A DNA stretch of 64,000 nt from Bacillota bacterium (GTDB lineage Bacteria > Bacillota > Clostridia > DSM-8532): contig JAEZTB010000064.1 in assembly GCA_023443745.1 (NCBI GenBank), forward strand, positions 281,551-345,550, in the 5' to 3' direction. Position numbers and translations under genes: made by a program. Shown here in pieces: positions 54,285 through 62,012 of the stretch. Position 1 is the stretch's first letter; every line of letters starts with the position of its first letter. The notes below the pieces were generated by a model. That model was not told where the DNA came from, did not search any database, and worked only from the letters and a program-made list of their open reading frames with translations.

Positions 54285-55157
54285 TTATGGGGTAGCATTA
54301 TAAGTAGCGACAGCCTTCCACAAAACATCAACCTTTCCTGCTTCTCCTCCTATATTTTCAAACGGTTCATAACCATCCGAACCATATTTCTGTATTAAAG
54401 AACAATATTCTTTCTCTGTAATACTGACTTCTTTGCCTAGGGCATCTTTAGCACGAAAATGGCCGATGAACTCGCCGTCCTTTTTATCATCGCCATTTGT
54501 AAAAAGTTTATCTAGTGTTACTAATTTTCCTTCTTCATCTATCGTATAGAAAAAATTCGTAGCATAGCCCATGTGACCCCATGAATCTTCAATAACATTA
54601 TTATCATCGCTATCCTTTAACAAACTAAGATTGTGCCGCGATTCTACTTGAATGATGGATACAGGAGATCCATTTTGCAAAACATAAATCCCCGAAATAG
54701 ACTCATTTGCGCCAATAAATAATTCCTGTGAACCATCGCTGTTTATATCGTAAAAGGTATACATTAGAGTTGGCTTGGTATCCGTACCGTAATTGTAGGT
54801 ACTTCCTTCACTTACCGCCAAAAGGGAATCTCCGATGATATTTTTATCGAAAGAAGTATAGCCACTCCGCTCAAGTTCTGCATACGCGTTTATAATCGGT
54901 TCGAATAGTTCGTTACCATGTGAAGTTTTCTCACGCATTATGGACGTTGTGGTTTGTGTAGGTGCTGTTGATGTCTCAAATGGTTGCAGGGCTGACATTG
55001 AATCTATTGATAGCGTTGGTGTCTGCCTGATTCCAATATCAATTGATTTAGGACTGCAGGAGGTAAACAACAATGATATGAAAACAGACAATATAATAAT
55101 TTTCATAATCCTTATAGATTGTTTAATCTTTAATAACATTTTATCGGTGATATTCAA
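54285..55157 (-). CDS. Lipoprotein with EF-hand-like/FG-GAP-like C-terminal region, unknown function
   Basis: About 290 residues from the TTG at 55157, placed 8 nt after GGAGG; the ATG at 55139 is the alternative. A frame running to 55571 reads through an attC remnant and is not real. Signal sequence IIILSVFISLLFTSC gives a lipobox, then a Ser/Thr-rich spacer. The domain contains MYTFYDINSDGSQELFIGA and DSDDNNVIEDSWG, Asp/Asn-rich loops resembling calcium-binding repeats. Function unknown. Confidence 0.68.
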   Translation of the reverse strand: MNITDKMLLKIKQSIRIMKIIILSVFISLLFTSCSPKSIDIGIRQTPTLSIDSMSALQPFETSTAPTQTTTSIMREKTSHGNELFEPIINAYAELERSGYTSFDKNIIGDSLLAVSEGSTYNYGTDTKPTLMYTFYDINSDGSQELFIGANESISGIYVLQNGSPVSIIQVESRHNLSLLKDSDDNNVIEDSWGHMGYATNFFYTIDEEGKLVTLDKLFTNGDDKKDGEFIGHFRAKDALGKEVSITEKEYCSLIQKYGSDGYEPFENIGGEAGKVDVLWKAVATYNATP

Positions 55158-55257
55158 AATTATCTCCTCCCAATAATCATAAGTTATCATTTCAAACATC
55201 TCTGCAACAATACACCGATTATAAAGAACTGAACATAGTATCTCAACGCTCAATTTC

Positions 55258-55306
55258 TTATAACGTCTTGTTTTCACGACACCGACGAATCGGACCAGCG
55301 GAACCA
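55258..55306 (-). repeat. Truncated attC-like repeat
   Basis: The first ~50 bp of the family (TTATAAC, TTTTCACGAC, CCGACGAATCGGACCAGCGG) and then an abrupt switch into a GGA-loop hairpin. The inner box reads TTTCACG, as in the copy at 55947. No right half is present. Confidence 0.75.
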
Positions 55307-55308
55307 GA

Positions 55309-55328
55309 TTCAGCCATGGACGGCTGAA
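55309..55328. other. GGA-loop hairpin, perfect 7-bp stem
   Basis: TTCAGCC-ATGGAC-GGCTGAA. The arms differ from all other copies but still pair completely, while the GGAC core of the loop is kept. It is joined directly to the truncated attC repeat. Confidence 0.65.
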
Positions 55329-55396
55329 CCTTATATAAAGCCGAATCCTATGCATAACTAAAATAATATGCGACAAATGAGAACCTAAGATAATGC

Positions 55397-55825
55397 TCAT
55401 TTTGCACAATGCTTTTTTACATAACCACCTAGCAGGAATGCAACACACATAAGTATAAACGATACTATGTACGCCGGCCAAACATGTTGTTCCCAAAATG
55501 TTAGTGAAAATGATATGTTGAGTAATGGCAAAAAGAAAAACTGTGTAGCTATGCCAAATAGATTCATCCAATAATGGCCTAATTTTATTTCTTGATACAG
55601 TATAAGTAAAAGCACAACGAAGGCAGGAAGATTGGCAAATACAGCAGTTTTTACAATCGTTTTCCCGTTACTGTTCGTTAAGAATCCAAGAAGCCCCCAC
55701 CCGAGCAGAAATGCAATTCCAATAATCTTGAATGGTAATATGAGATTTTTCATCAATAATACATTTATTAAGAAACCAACCCCGAAAGGAACTAGTCCCC
55801 AAAGCAGTAAAATCATTCTTTTCAT
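55397..55825 (-). CDS. Small polytopic membrane protein, unknown function
   Basis: 142 residues from the ATG at 55825 (GGAGGG 5 nt upstream). Four membrane helices: ILLLWGLVPFGVGFLINVLL, IGIAFLLGWGLLGFLTN, AVFANLPAFVVLLLILYQ, and the C-terminal VSFILMCVAFLLGGYVKKH. No family recognised. It occupies one cassette alone. Confidence 0.62.
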   Translation of the reverse strand: MKRMILLLWGLVPFGVGFLINVLLMKNLILPFKIIGIAFLLGWGLLGFLTNSNGKTIVKTAVFANLPAFVVLLLILYQEIKLGHYWMNLFGIATQFFFLPLLNISFSLTFWEQHVWPAYIVSFILMCVAFLLGGYVKKHCAK

Positions 55826-55911
55826 AGAGCCCTCCGTCGGTAATATAAACAACTTTATTTCGCATCATCATACTAATGTGTCTCAGTCCCCAAAGCCAAT
55901 TCTATCAAACT

Positions 55912-55928
55912 CGCCCCTAGACGGGGTG
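55912..55928. other. GGA-loop hairpin variant
   Basis: CGCCCC-TAGAC-GGGGTG with one G-T pair; loop TAGAC replaces the usual GGAC. The 60 bp from 55888 to 55947 (CCCCAAAGCCAATTCTATCA and following, then GATCTATGCAAGAAATCTCG) are nearly the same as 59821-59880, so the hairpin belongs to a block attached to the attC site. Confidence 0.6.
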
Positions 55929-55946
55929 ATCTATGCAAGAAATCTC

Positions 55947-56082
55947 GTCTAACGTCTAGTTTTCACGACACCGACGAACCGGACCAACGGAGCCCTTCCC
56001 CTTAGCGGCGCTTGCCGCCCGGTGAAATGGTGTGGCAGCAATGACCCTTAAGCACGCCCATAGCTTGAAAACTGTGTTATAC
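55947..56082 (-). repeat. attC-like repeat, short type (136 bp)
   Basis: Left GTCTAAC and right GTTATAC. The left inner box reads TTTCACG and the right one CTTGAAA: the T-to-C change is matched by A-to-G on the other side, a compensatory change that supports the folded form. Middle AGCGGCGCTTGCCGCCCGG follows the family. Confidence 0.88.
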
Positions 56083-56108
56083 GTAGTAATGTGGCACGCA
56101 GAGTAAGA

Positions 56109-56123
56109 GCCACCGGATGTGGC
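56109..56123. other. GGA-loop hairpin
   Basis: GCCAC-CGGAT-GTGGC, a perfect 5-bp stem, followed by AGCCTTAAG. It lies 27 bp to the right of the attC-like repeat and just downstream of the stop of the VOC gene. Confidence 0.6.
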
Positions 56124-56142
56124 AGCCTTAAGTCTATTTCAC

Positions 56143-56511
56143 TTATACCCAGAAACCCCATCTGACATCAAATTTGTCAATAAATCGAATAACACAAACA
56201 CTATAATCTGTTTCTTGCATAGGTGATATTATCGTACTTCCTTCTTCTAAAAATGAGTAAGTCTTCCTTAATTGATCCACCGTATCAAATTTAACGCTCA
56301 ATTGGTAACCACCTGACTTTGAAAAACCATCGTTATCTCCAAAATCATTTAACATAAGTAATTGATTATGGATCAATATCTCTGCATGAACTATTAAGTC
56401 GTCTTGTCCTGATTTTTGCATAATTGTTTCAAGCGAGCCACCAAAAGCTTGCACATATAGTTCTATAGCCTCTTTACATTGCCCATTAAGATAAATATGA
56501 GTGACTAGCAT
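56143..56511 (-). CDS. VOC family (PhnB/glyoxalase-like) protein
   Basis: 122 residues from the ATG at 56511, 6 nt after GGAGG. The vicinal-oxygen-chelate fold is shown by THIYLNGQCKEAIELYVQAFGG, VHAEILIHNQLLMLNDFGDN and the C-terminal FIDKFDVRWGF (read across the swap), the PhnB-type profile. Fosfomycin- and bleomycin-binding relatives share the fold, but nothing here distinguishes a resistance role. Confidence 0.82.
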   Translation of the reverse strand: MLVTHIYLNGQCKEAIELYVQAFGGSLETIMQKSGQDDLIVHAEILIHNQLLMLNDFGDNDGFSKSGGYQLSVKFDTVDQLRKTYSFLEEGSTIISPMQETDYSVCVIRFIDKFDVRWGFWV

Positions 56512-56624
56512 TTTAACCTCCACTAAACTCAATTTAGACAATTACATGCTGGTTATAACAGGATAAAAGTTTTGAACTCGTTCAATTCTTATCTCCAAAT
56601 TCTATAAAGCATACCTAAACAACT

Positions 56625-56641
56625 CGCCACAGGACGTGGCG
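56625..56641. other. GGA-loop hairpin, perfect 6-bp stem
   Basis: CGCCAC-AGGAC-GTGGCG, followed by GCCTTACT. It stands between the VOC gene and the membrane protein gene, with no attC site between them, perhaps marking a lost one. Confidence 0.65.
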
Positions 56642-56664
56642 GCCTTACTCTTTCTTGATTTACT

Positions 56665-57204
56665 TTATTTTTCTATAGGGAGTTTCTTTATCTCTATAAA
56701 TAACAAAATACTAAAAATAATTTCGAAAATTATCATTATAGATGATACAATGGCTGCATTATAATTTAATCCAATAATTAATGCTGCAATTGGTATAACT
56801 ATTGATAAAACCATATAACTTTTTGATTTATATAACCATCCAAAAGGTAATAAATGTGCTCCAAAAATAATTGCTAAAACCATTACCATTTTATCTGGTA
56901 CGGTTGCATAAGCCCACATTGCAATGAGTAAGTAAATCATTTGATTTACCGAAAACAATACACCTAAATTAGTCAGTGGATTACCCTTATTTGTGAAATC
57001 GACTTTAATAATTTTTGAAATAGCGTAAGCTAAAGGCATTAGTGGAGCTGTAAAACAGAAAGTTAAAAGATTCTTCGTAAGTATTGGTAATAAAGAAAAA
57101 TGAACTATGGAAACAGCCGTCCAGATAAAAATTGAAGCTATAATAAAATGAATACCTTTCTTTTGTTTTACCGCACAATCCAATCGTAATTGTTCTAAAT
57201 TCAT
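56665..57204 (-). CDS. Polytopic membrane protein (DUF7010-like)
   Basis: 179 residues from the ATG at 57204 (GAGG 6 nt upstream). N-terminal LEQLRLDCAVKQKKGIHF then six or so membrane helices with FIIASIFIWTAVSIVHFSLL, CFTAPLMPLAYAISKII and GAHLLPFGWLYKSKSYMVLS (motif-like end). I believe this matches the DUF7010 family, from memory and with limited confidence. Function unknown. Confidence 0.62.
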   Translation of the reverse strand: MNLEQLRLDCAVKQKKGIHFIIASIFIWTAVSIVHFSLLPILTKNLLTFCFTAPLMPLAYAISKIIKVDFTNKGNPLTNLGVLFSVNQMIYLLIAMWAYATVPDKMVMVLAIIFGAHLLPFGWLYKSKSYMVLSIVIPIAALIIGLNYNAAIVSSIMIIFEIIFSILLFIEIKKLPIEK

Positions 57205-57287
57205 ACTCAACCTCACATCATTGACTTTAGTATTTATTTCAATTATAGCATTTACATATTTCAAAACACAAAACTATCCAAAATAAT

Positions 57288-57304
57288 CGTCACAGAACGT
57301 GGCG
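57288..57304. other. GGA-loop hairpin variant
   Basis: CGTCAC-AGAAC-GTGGCG: the stem pairs with one G-T, and the loop is AGAAC. It is followed by CACCCCTTTC and 19 bp later the attC-like repeat begins. Confidence 0.55.
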
Positions 57305-57322
57305 CACCCCTTTCACTATTAC

Positions 57323-57457
57323 GTATAACGTCCCGGTTTTACGACGCTGACGAACCGGACCAGCGAAGCCATACTCTTTAGCGGCGCTTGCCGCCTGTGA
57401 GATGATATGGCAGCAATGACCCATAAGCACGCCCGAAGCGTTAAAATATTGTTATCT
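57323..57457 (-). repeat. attC-like repeat, short type (135 bp)
   Basis: Left GTATAAC, right GTTATCT. The inner boxes are TTTTACG and CGTTAAAA (one extra T). Middle AGCGGCGCTTGCCGCC and CCATAAGCACGCCCGAAGCG are conserved. Confidence 0.87.
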
Positions 57458-57512
57458 GAAGCACCCTGTGACTTATATCACTATATGTTCCGGGTGTTTC
57501 TGCTCTCCTTAA

Positions 57513-57787
57513 TTACCATGGCTTATCTTCACATACCTTGTTCCAACAGTAAAGCATTTCTTCATAACTAAAATGAATCTGGCATTCTATATGATATGGC
57601 TTTGATTTAGAACGTAATAAACCAATAAATAATGCTTCATGCCAAGCATAAAGCTCATCAATAAATTCAAATTGCCACTTTCGAGAATTAATGAGCGTAG
57701 AAAGTTTCTTTAAAGGGTTATATTCTCTATACAGCAATCATGAAGAATAATAATAGGGTAATCATTTTTTGTAGAGTACTTCCACAA
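57513..57787 (-). pseudogene. Remnant of a small cassette gene split over two frames
   Basis: The first frame starts at a TTG at 57787, 8 nt after GGAGG, and reads WKYSTKNDYPIIILHDCCIE then stops at 57710. The continuation is in another frame from 57737 (NPLKKLSTLINSRKWQFEFI, DELYAWHEALFIGLLRSK, then HIECQIHFSYEEMLYCWNKV). Both parts look like conserved protein, with the missing middle lost by deletion and frameshift. The remaining 74-codon frame alone lacks a ribosome-binding site. Confidence 0.6.
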
Positions 57788-57878
57788 TACAAACCCCTCC
57801 CGTCACAAGTCATTTCAACTTCCCAACTAGACTTATTCAAATCCTATACTGCTACCCATTCTTAAAACAGGGTATTTC

Positions 57879-58016
57879 AGATAACGTCCCGGTTTTACGA
57901 CGCCGGCGAACCGGACCAGCGTAGCCCTTCCCTTTAGCGGTGCTTGCCGCCCGGTGAGGCGGTGTGGGCACACATACCCTTTAGCACGCCCCGCCAGCGT
58001 GAAAGCTTTGTTAGGC
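57879..58016 (-). repeat. attC-like repeat, short type (138 bp)
   Basis: Left AGATAAC, right GTTAGGC. Inner boxes TTTTACG and CGTGAAA pair with one G-T. Middle AGCGGTGCTTGCCGCCCGG. Confidence 0.9.
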
Positions 58017-58034
58017 GCAGTAATCATTAATCCA

Positions 58035-58197
58035 TCAAAGTTCTAATGAAGTGAAATCAAATTCAAATCTATGCTGACTACTATTCCTGTTGCAAACAAA
58101 AAAAATACTTATTTTGATCCATATCAAAATAGAAACGCAGTTTCCCACCACATTTTATCATTGGACAATCGCCTTGAACTTTTAACTTTCCCGTCAA
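58035..58197 (-). pseudogene. Zinc-ribbon protein, frameshifted at a run of eight Ts
   Basis: The reading frame from the TTG at 58197 (no good ribosome-binding site) gives VQGDCPMIKCGGKLRFYFD and MDQNKYFF, then a stop soon after the T8 run (58098-58105). If one T is removed the sequence continues FVCNRNSSQHRFEFDFTSLE and ends at 58035, restoring a Cx4C...Cx6H zinc-ribbon pattern. Either the gene is broken, or slippage at the T tract restores the frame. The remaining 58198-58347 shows nothing recognisable. Confidence 0.5.
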
Positions 58198-58347
58198 TAT
58201 ATCATTACCAACAATATTTTATGAATCATAAAGGTACTTAACTATTGATGTATAAGTTAACGCTTCACCACAATACTCCTTCTCTAAAATGCGGTAATTA
58301 TAAAGATTGAACCAAACTAAACATCGTATTATGCTTATTATCTACAA

Positions 58348-59277
58348 TTACAGCAACCCGAAATTTTGCATCTGTTGTTCCAGCTCTTTTGCTAGAGAGG
58401 CTATAAATGGATAATCTATCTCTACATTGGTATCATAAAAATGTGTTATATGGTCAAACAGCTCATAAAAACTTAGTTTCAACGAAAAATTTTCACTTAA
58501 AGGAAACTTGGACGCATAAATATCCAGCAATTTATATTCCTTACCGTTAGCATGATTAAGTTGATACAAGTCCATTTCTGAGTCCGCAAAGCAGCAGTTG
58601 AGTGGGTCAATTACAGCACTTACATGCGTCAAGTTTTCGTCAAGCAGTATATTCCATGTGTTGTAGTCGCCATGGATTAGGCGCGCTTCCTTAACAGGCA
58701 AATAAAATATCCTGTCATAAAGCTCGTGAGCTTTTCGTATCACAGAAAAAATAACATCGTCGATTTTTCCACTGACATAGAACGACTCAGCCTTTGATAA
58801 TGCACCGTCTGCTTTGGTTTTGTACCATTTTTTCCAGTCGGGCTCAAAAGAGTTTGCCCCAATTTCGCCAAATCCGTCAGGGTTAATGACTTTGTGGTAC
58901 GAAAGCAGGTTGTCCACTATCTGTTCAGCAATTGCAACCCGGTTTTTTTCTTTTATTTCAAGATAATTATGGTTGCCGGCATTAAACCCCGGAATATATT
59001 CCATAATGATAGCGTCGTTCGGAATATCAGTAGTTGCCTTGTGAATAAAAAACACATCCGGCATTTTTATGGTTGCATGAGTTGCCAATACCTCGAGCTG
59101 ACAAGCCTCTTTTTCCGCAAGGTTTGGAAACAGATGTATCTTAATAATTACTTTAGTCGGTTCGGCGGTCATTTCCGCCAAAAAAACACGGCCGTACCAA
59201 CCGCCGCCCAGTGACGTGATTTTTTGCGGATTCGTCCCAAAATATCTGTTTACAATTGCTTCTGCTATTTGTTGCAT
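58348..59277 (-). CDS. Phosphotransferase of the aminoglycoside/choline kinase (APH) family
   Basis: 309 residues from the ATG at 59277, whose GGAGG is the only one well placed. The kinase-like fold has a GGGWYGRVFLAE glycine loop, IIKIHLF (Lys), the catalytic motif LIHGDYNTWNILLD with HxD...N, and the metal-binding Asp in AVIDPLNCCF. Many cassette APHs give aminoglycoside or macrolide resistance, but the family is broad and this is not a close match to a known resistance protein that I can identify. Confidence 0.82.
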   Translation of the reverse strand: MQQIAEAIVNRYFGTNPQKITSLGGGWYGRVFLAEMTAEPTKVIIKIHLFPNLAEKEACQLEVLATHATIKMPDVFFIHKATTDIPNDAIIMEYIPGFNAGNHNYLEIKEKNRVAIAEQIVDNLLSYHKVINPDGFGEIGANSFEPDWKKWYKTKADGALSKAESFYVSGKIDDVIFSVIRKAHELYDRIFYLPVKEARLIHGDYNTWNILLDENLTHVSAVIDPLNCCFADSEMDLYQLNHANGKEYKLLDIYASKFPLSENFSLKLSFYELFDHITHFYDTNVEIDYPFIASLAKELEQQMQNFGLL

Positions 59278-59333
59278 CAATTCCTCCAACATGTTCGTTA
59301 AAACAACGCATTATATAAATGATGTGACATAGT

Positions 59334-59480
59334 TCAATCATGGCTTTTGGCATTTATAGCGACTATAATAAGACCAATAAATCCTAACGCTGCTCCAATC
59401 CACCATAATATAGAATCTGCTGGAATAGCGAAAATAAGCCCTAATATAAGAAATGCAAATCCTACGTTTTGTTTTTTCAT
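59334..59480 (-). CDS. Small membrane protein, 48 residues
   Basis: GAGGAAG stands 7 nt before the ATG at 59480. KKQNVGFAFLILGLIFAIPA and ILWWIGAALGFIGLIIVAIN form two membrane helices; the tail is AKSHD. No family recognised. It is tucked between the phosphotransferase and the zinc-ribbon gene. Confidence 0.65.
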   Translation of the reverse strand: MKKQNVGFAFLILGLIFAIPADSILWWIGAALGFIGLIIVAINAKSHD

Positions 59481-59543
59481 AATTTCTTCCTCTGTAAAGT
59501 TCGTATTATATGAATAATCTAAGCTATCAAACTAATATTTCCT

Positions 59544-59768
59544 TTACAATCTTGTAATTGGATTTGCATAATCAAAGACAACAATACCACACTGCTTACA
59601 AATGTAACCCTCAAAATCATTACTTTTAAAAGCTTTCCGTGAAATCATAACATCTTCGGAATCATTAGAATTTAACGATACCTTATGTCTACGTTTATTG
59701 AATGCTACAATATTTCCTGTTTGCAAGTATCCAGATTGCATTTCATTTGCACATTTTGGACATTTCAT
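59544..59768 (-). CDS. Zinc-ribbon protein (DUF6487/PF20097-like)
   Basis: 74 residues: CPKCANEMQSGYLQTG at the N terminus and CKQCGIVVFDY at the end supply two CxxC pairs; ISRKAFKSNDFEGYIC lies between. RBS GAGGTGAGGG just before the ATG. Small stand-alone zinc ribbons of this kind are common in Firmicutes and occur as cassette cargo. Function unknown. Confidence 0.78.
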   Translation of the reverse strand: MKCPKCANEMQSGYLQTGNIVAFNKRRHKVSLNSNDSEDVMISRKAFKSNDFEGYICKQCGIVVFDYANPITRL

Positions 59769-59844
59769 ACCCTCACCTCTTTCCAGTTCCTATTCTTAAA
59801 CTTATTAGATTACACAAAGTTCCCAAAGCCAATTCTACCAAGTT

Positions 59845-59861
59845 CGCCCCCGGATGGGGCG
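59845..59861. other. GGA-loop hairpin, perfect 6-bp stem
   Basis: CGCCCC-CGGAT-GGGGCG, followed by GATCTATGCAAGAAATTTCG and then the attC repeat, as at 55.9 kb. Confidence 0.65.
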
Positions 59862-59879
59862 ATCTATGCAAGAAATTTC

Positions 59880-60041
59880 GTATAACGTCCCGGTTTTTCG
59901 ACGCCGACGAACCGGACCACCAGAGCCCTGCCCTATAGCGGCGCTTGCCGCCCGGTGAGACGGTGTGGGCAGTAATGACCTCATGACATTCGTTATATTC
60001 ATACTTCGTGTTGTGCCCTTTACGTAAAAGCCTTGTTATCT
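59880..60041 (-). repeat. attC-like repeat, long type (162 bp)
   Basis: Left GTATAAC, right GTTATCT. The left inner box is TTTTTCG (one change), the right CGTAAAA. The long-type tail GACCTCATGACATTCGTTAT and CTTCGTGTTGTGCCCTTTAC precede the right box. Confidence 0.88.
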
Positions 60042-60055
60042 GAAGTAGAACCCCA

Positions 60056-60736
60056 TCATCCTGTATACTTTAATAAACTTTCTTCTATGTTTTCAATTTC
60101 TTTAACTTTCTCAATAAATCCCTTCCTTGAAAATAAAATTAGACGAAGATAAGAACCAAAAACAAAAGATTTGCTTTGTTCATCTTGAGCCCAATTCGAT
60201 CTAGTTACTATTCTATCGCCATCCCCCAAACTTGAATTGTATGGGTAAGGAATAATTTTATTAATTTGGGGAAAATGGGCCCTTAGAAGACCATGTTGTC
60301 TTCCTGCAGCCATGTTTTTTGAGATAAATAAAATACTACTTATACTTGTGAAATCAAATATTTCTTTGGCAAAAACAACATTCTCAATTGAATTAACTGA
60401 TTTTTCCTCAGTAATAATTATATCTTCTGATATACCTCTCCCTAGCAAACCTGATTTAATAAGTTTAGATTCTGGAACATCTTTATAAATCCAATCCTTA
60501 AGCTCGATTTTGGGATTTGGGTTTATTCCACCGGTTATTAATATGATTTTTCCCAGCCCAGATTTATACGCTTCATAAGCTTTATCGACTATTGCAACAT
60601 CTGGACAGCCAAAAACAAATATTAATTCACAAGGAGATATTTCAGTTTCAGGTAAGAAAACAGACTGTGTAATAACCTCAATCTCGTCTAGGGTTAATGG
60701 AGGAACACAAGGATATTTAGGGATGATGTCTTTCAT
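60056..60736 (-). CDS. DUF218 (YdcF-like) protein
   Basis: 226 residues, soluble. LIFVFGCPDVAIVDKAYEAY, KIILITGGINPNPKIE, ITEEKSVNSIENVVFAKEIF and the late RSNWAQDEQS follow the DUF218 profile of a Rossmann-like domain. Lacks the membrane anchor of the SanA-like protein at 39 kb. It ends only 15 bp before an attC-like repeat. Function unknown. Confidence 0.75.
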   Translation of the reverse strand: MKDIIPKYPCVPPLTLDEIEVITQSVFLPETEISPCELIFVFGCPDVAIVDKAYEAYKSGLGKIILITGGINPNPKIELKDWIYKDVPESKLIKSGLLGRGISEDIIITEEKSVNSIENVVFAKEIFDFTSISSILFISKNMAAGRQHGLLRAHFPQINKIIPYPYNSSLGDGDRIVTRSNWAQDEQSKSFVFGSYLRLILFSRKGFIEKVKEIENIEESLLKYTG

Positions 60737-60792
60737 ACTTAAACCTCCAATTCTAAATAAGAATAATGTATAAATTCTAAGAGCTCTATTTC

Positions 60793-60929
60793 AGATAACG
60801 TCCCGGTTTTACGACACCGACGAACCGGACCATCGGAGCCTTTCCCTTTAGTGGCGCTTGCCGCCCGGTGAGACACTGTGGGCAGGAATACCCATAAGCA
60901 CGCCCTGCAACGTAAAAGCTTTGTTAGTT
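60793..60929 (-). repeat. attC-like repeat, short type (137 bp)
   Basis: Left AGATAAC, right GTTAGTT. Inner boxes TTTTACG and CGTAAAA are exact complements. Tail CCCATAAGCACGCCCTGCAA as in the other short copies. Confidence 0.92.
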
Positions 60930-60954
60930 GAAGTAAACTGGCTCATTTTTCAGA

Positions 60955-60974
60955 GCTCACCACGGACGGTGAGC
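60955..60974. other. GGA-loop hairpin, perfect 7-bp stem
   Basis: GCTCACC-ACGGAC-GGTGAGC, followed by CCTTAATG, 26 bp to the right of the attC repeat and in the 3' region of the DUF3795-like gene. Confidence 0.65.
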
Positions 60975-61084
60975 CCTTAATGACTTTGTAATTTCGCAGT
61001 ATATAAACATTGCGATGTAAATCGACTTCTTATTATGCTTTTTATCTCACTGATAAATTGGAATTTGTCAGCCTCGTGTTATGC

Positions 61085-61834
61085 TTATTTTATAGAGTTG
61101 CGAAATATATCAAGTCGTTCCTTATCGCAATAAGGAATTACCAACTTCGTAACTTCCTCGGCGGTAATACCTAAATTGCATTGACCCGGATAATGACTAT
61201 CGCGGTAAACATCACACGAATGATATTTTCCGCATTCCACACAATTAGCATAATCCTTTTCCGTTGGGCAGGGAAAGTATCGGCAATCTTTCGTCTTTCT
61301 TGTTTCAGCACAACCCGGACAATTGAATACACCATCCCATCGCTCTACATTTATGTTTGGAACACAGTTGTGATAGCACAGCCAATTTATATAGCCGAAA
61401 TTCTCGCTTTCCGAGAAGTCGTTTTCGTCGCTCTTTTTACTTCCAAGACACAAATCGCATCGACGACCGCAAAGGAATTTATTCGGTTCATTCATATTAA
61501 CCGTGAGTTGCTCGAACGGACGATGCCGTTCAGAAGGTACGGTTTTCTTTAATGTCTCGAAAACAATATCCAGCAAGGTTTCATCGGCGATTCGGAAGGC
61601 ATCATCCGCGATATGTATATTGAAAATACCATAGTCAAGCATGATAGTAGCCAACTGTTCGCCGCCTGCGTTGAAAATAAGTGAGGACTTCCCATCCCAG
61701 ATTTCATCCGCCATATAGAAGAAACGGATATGCCCAAGCAATTTAGAAAAAGCCGTGAACGATCCTTTTAACAACGGTTCCAATTCTTTCGGCGAAGTTA
61801 AGATTCTACCGTCGTCAGCGTAAATATGATACAT
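61085..61834 (-). CDS. Cys-rich DUF3795-like protein
   Basis: 249 residues from the ATG at 61834 (AAAGGGG 8 nt upstream). The N-terminal ~110 residues have no assigned family. The C-terminal part has CGRRCDLC, CPGCAETRKTKDCRYFPC, NCVECGKYHSC and CDKE, the metal-binding pattern of DUF3795. No enzyme motif is visible. Confidence 0.72.
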   Translation of the reverse strand: MYHIYADDGRILTSPKELEPLLKGSFTAFSKLLGHIRFFYMADEIWDGKSSLIFNAGGEQLATIMLDYGIFNIHIADDAFRIADETLLDIVFETLKKTVPSERHRPFEQLTVNMNEPNKFLCGRRCDLCLGSKKSDENDFSESENFGYINWLCYHNCVPNINVERWDGVFNCPGCAETRKTKDCRYFPCPTEKDYANCVECGKYHSCDVYRDSHYPGQCNLGITAEEVTKLVIPYCDKERLDIFRNSIK

Positions 61835-61978
61835 ATAGTTCCCCTTTCTGAATTTCACAGTATATAAATAATACACAGTTTGATAAATTCCTGTTTATTG
61901 GTAAGATTTCATAAATAACCATTAGTTCATAGCTTCAAACAAGTGTGAAATAGCTTTAAAGCATAACTCGTATACTCC

Positions 61979-61996
61979 GCGCCACGGATGGTGCGC
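61979..61996. other. GGA-loop hairpin
   Basis: GCG(C)CAC-GGATG-GTGCGC with a bulged C, followed by CCTTCC and, 17 bp on, the attC repeat. Confidence 0.55.
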
Positions 61997-62012
61997 CCTT
62001 CCAGTTTATTTC

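Noticed and set aside
55158..55571. Long N-terminal extension of the lipoprotein gene (frame open to 55571)
   Set aside because: It translates an attC remnant and the antisense of the neighbouring gene; the lipoprotein signal starts at 55157 or 55139.
57833..58027. 64-codon ORF on the minus strand
   Set aside because: It is entirely the translation of an attC-like repeat; similar frames occur in other copies.
58348..59277. Naming the APH-family gene as a specific resistance gene
   Set aside because: Only fold-level motifs are visible; no close match to a known resistance enzyme could be recalled.
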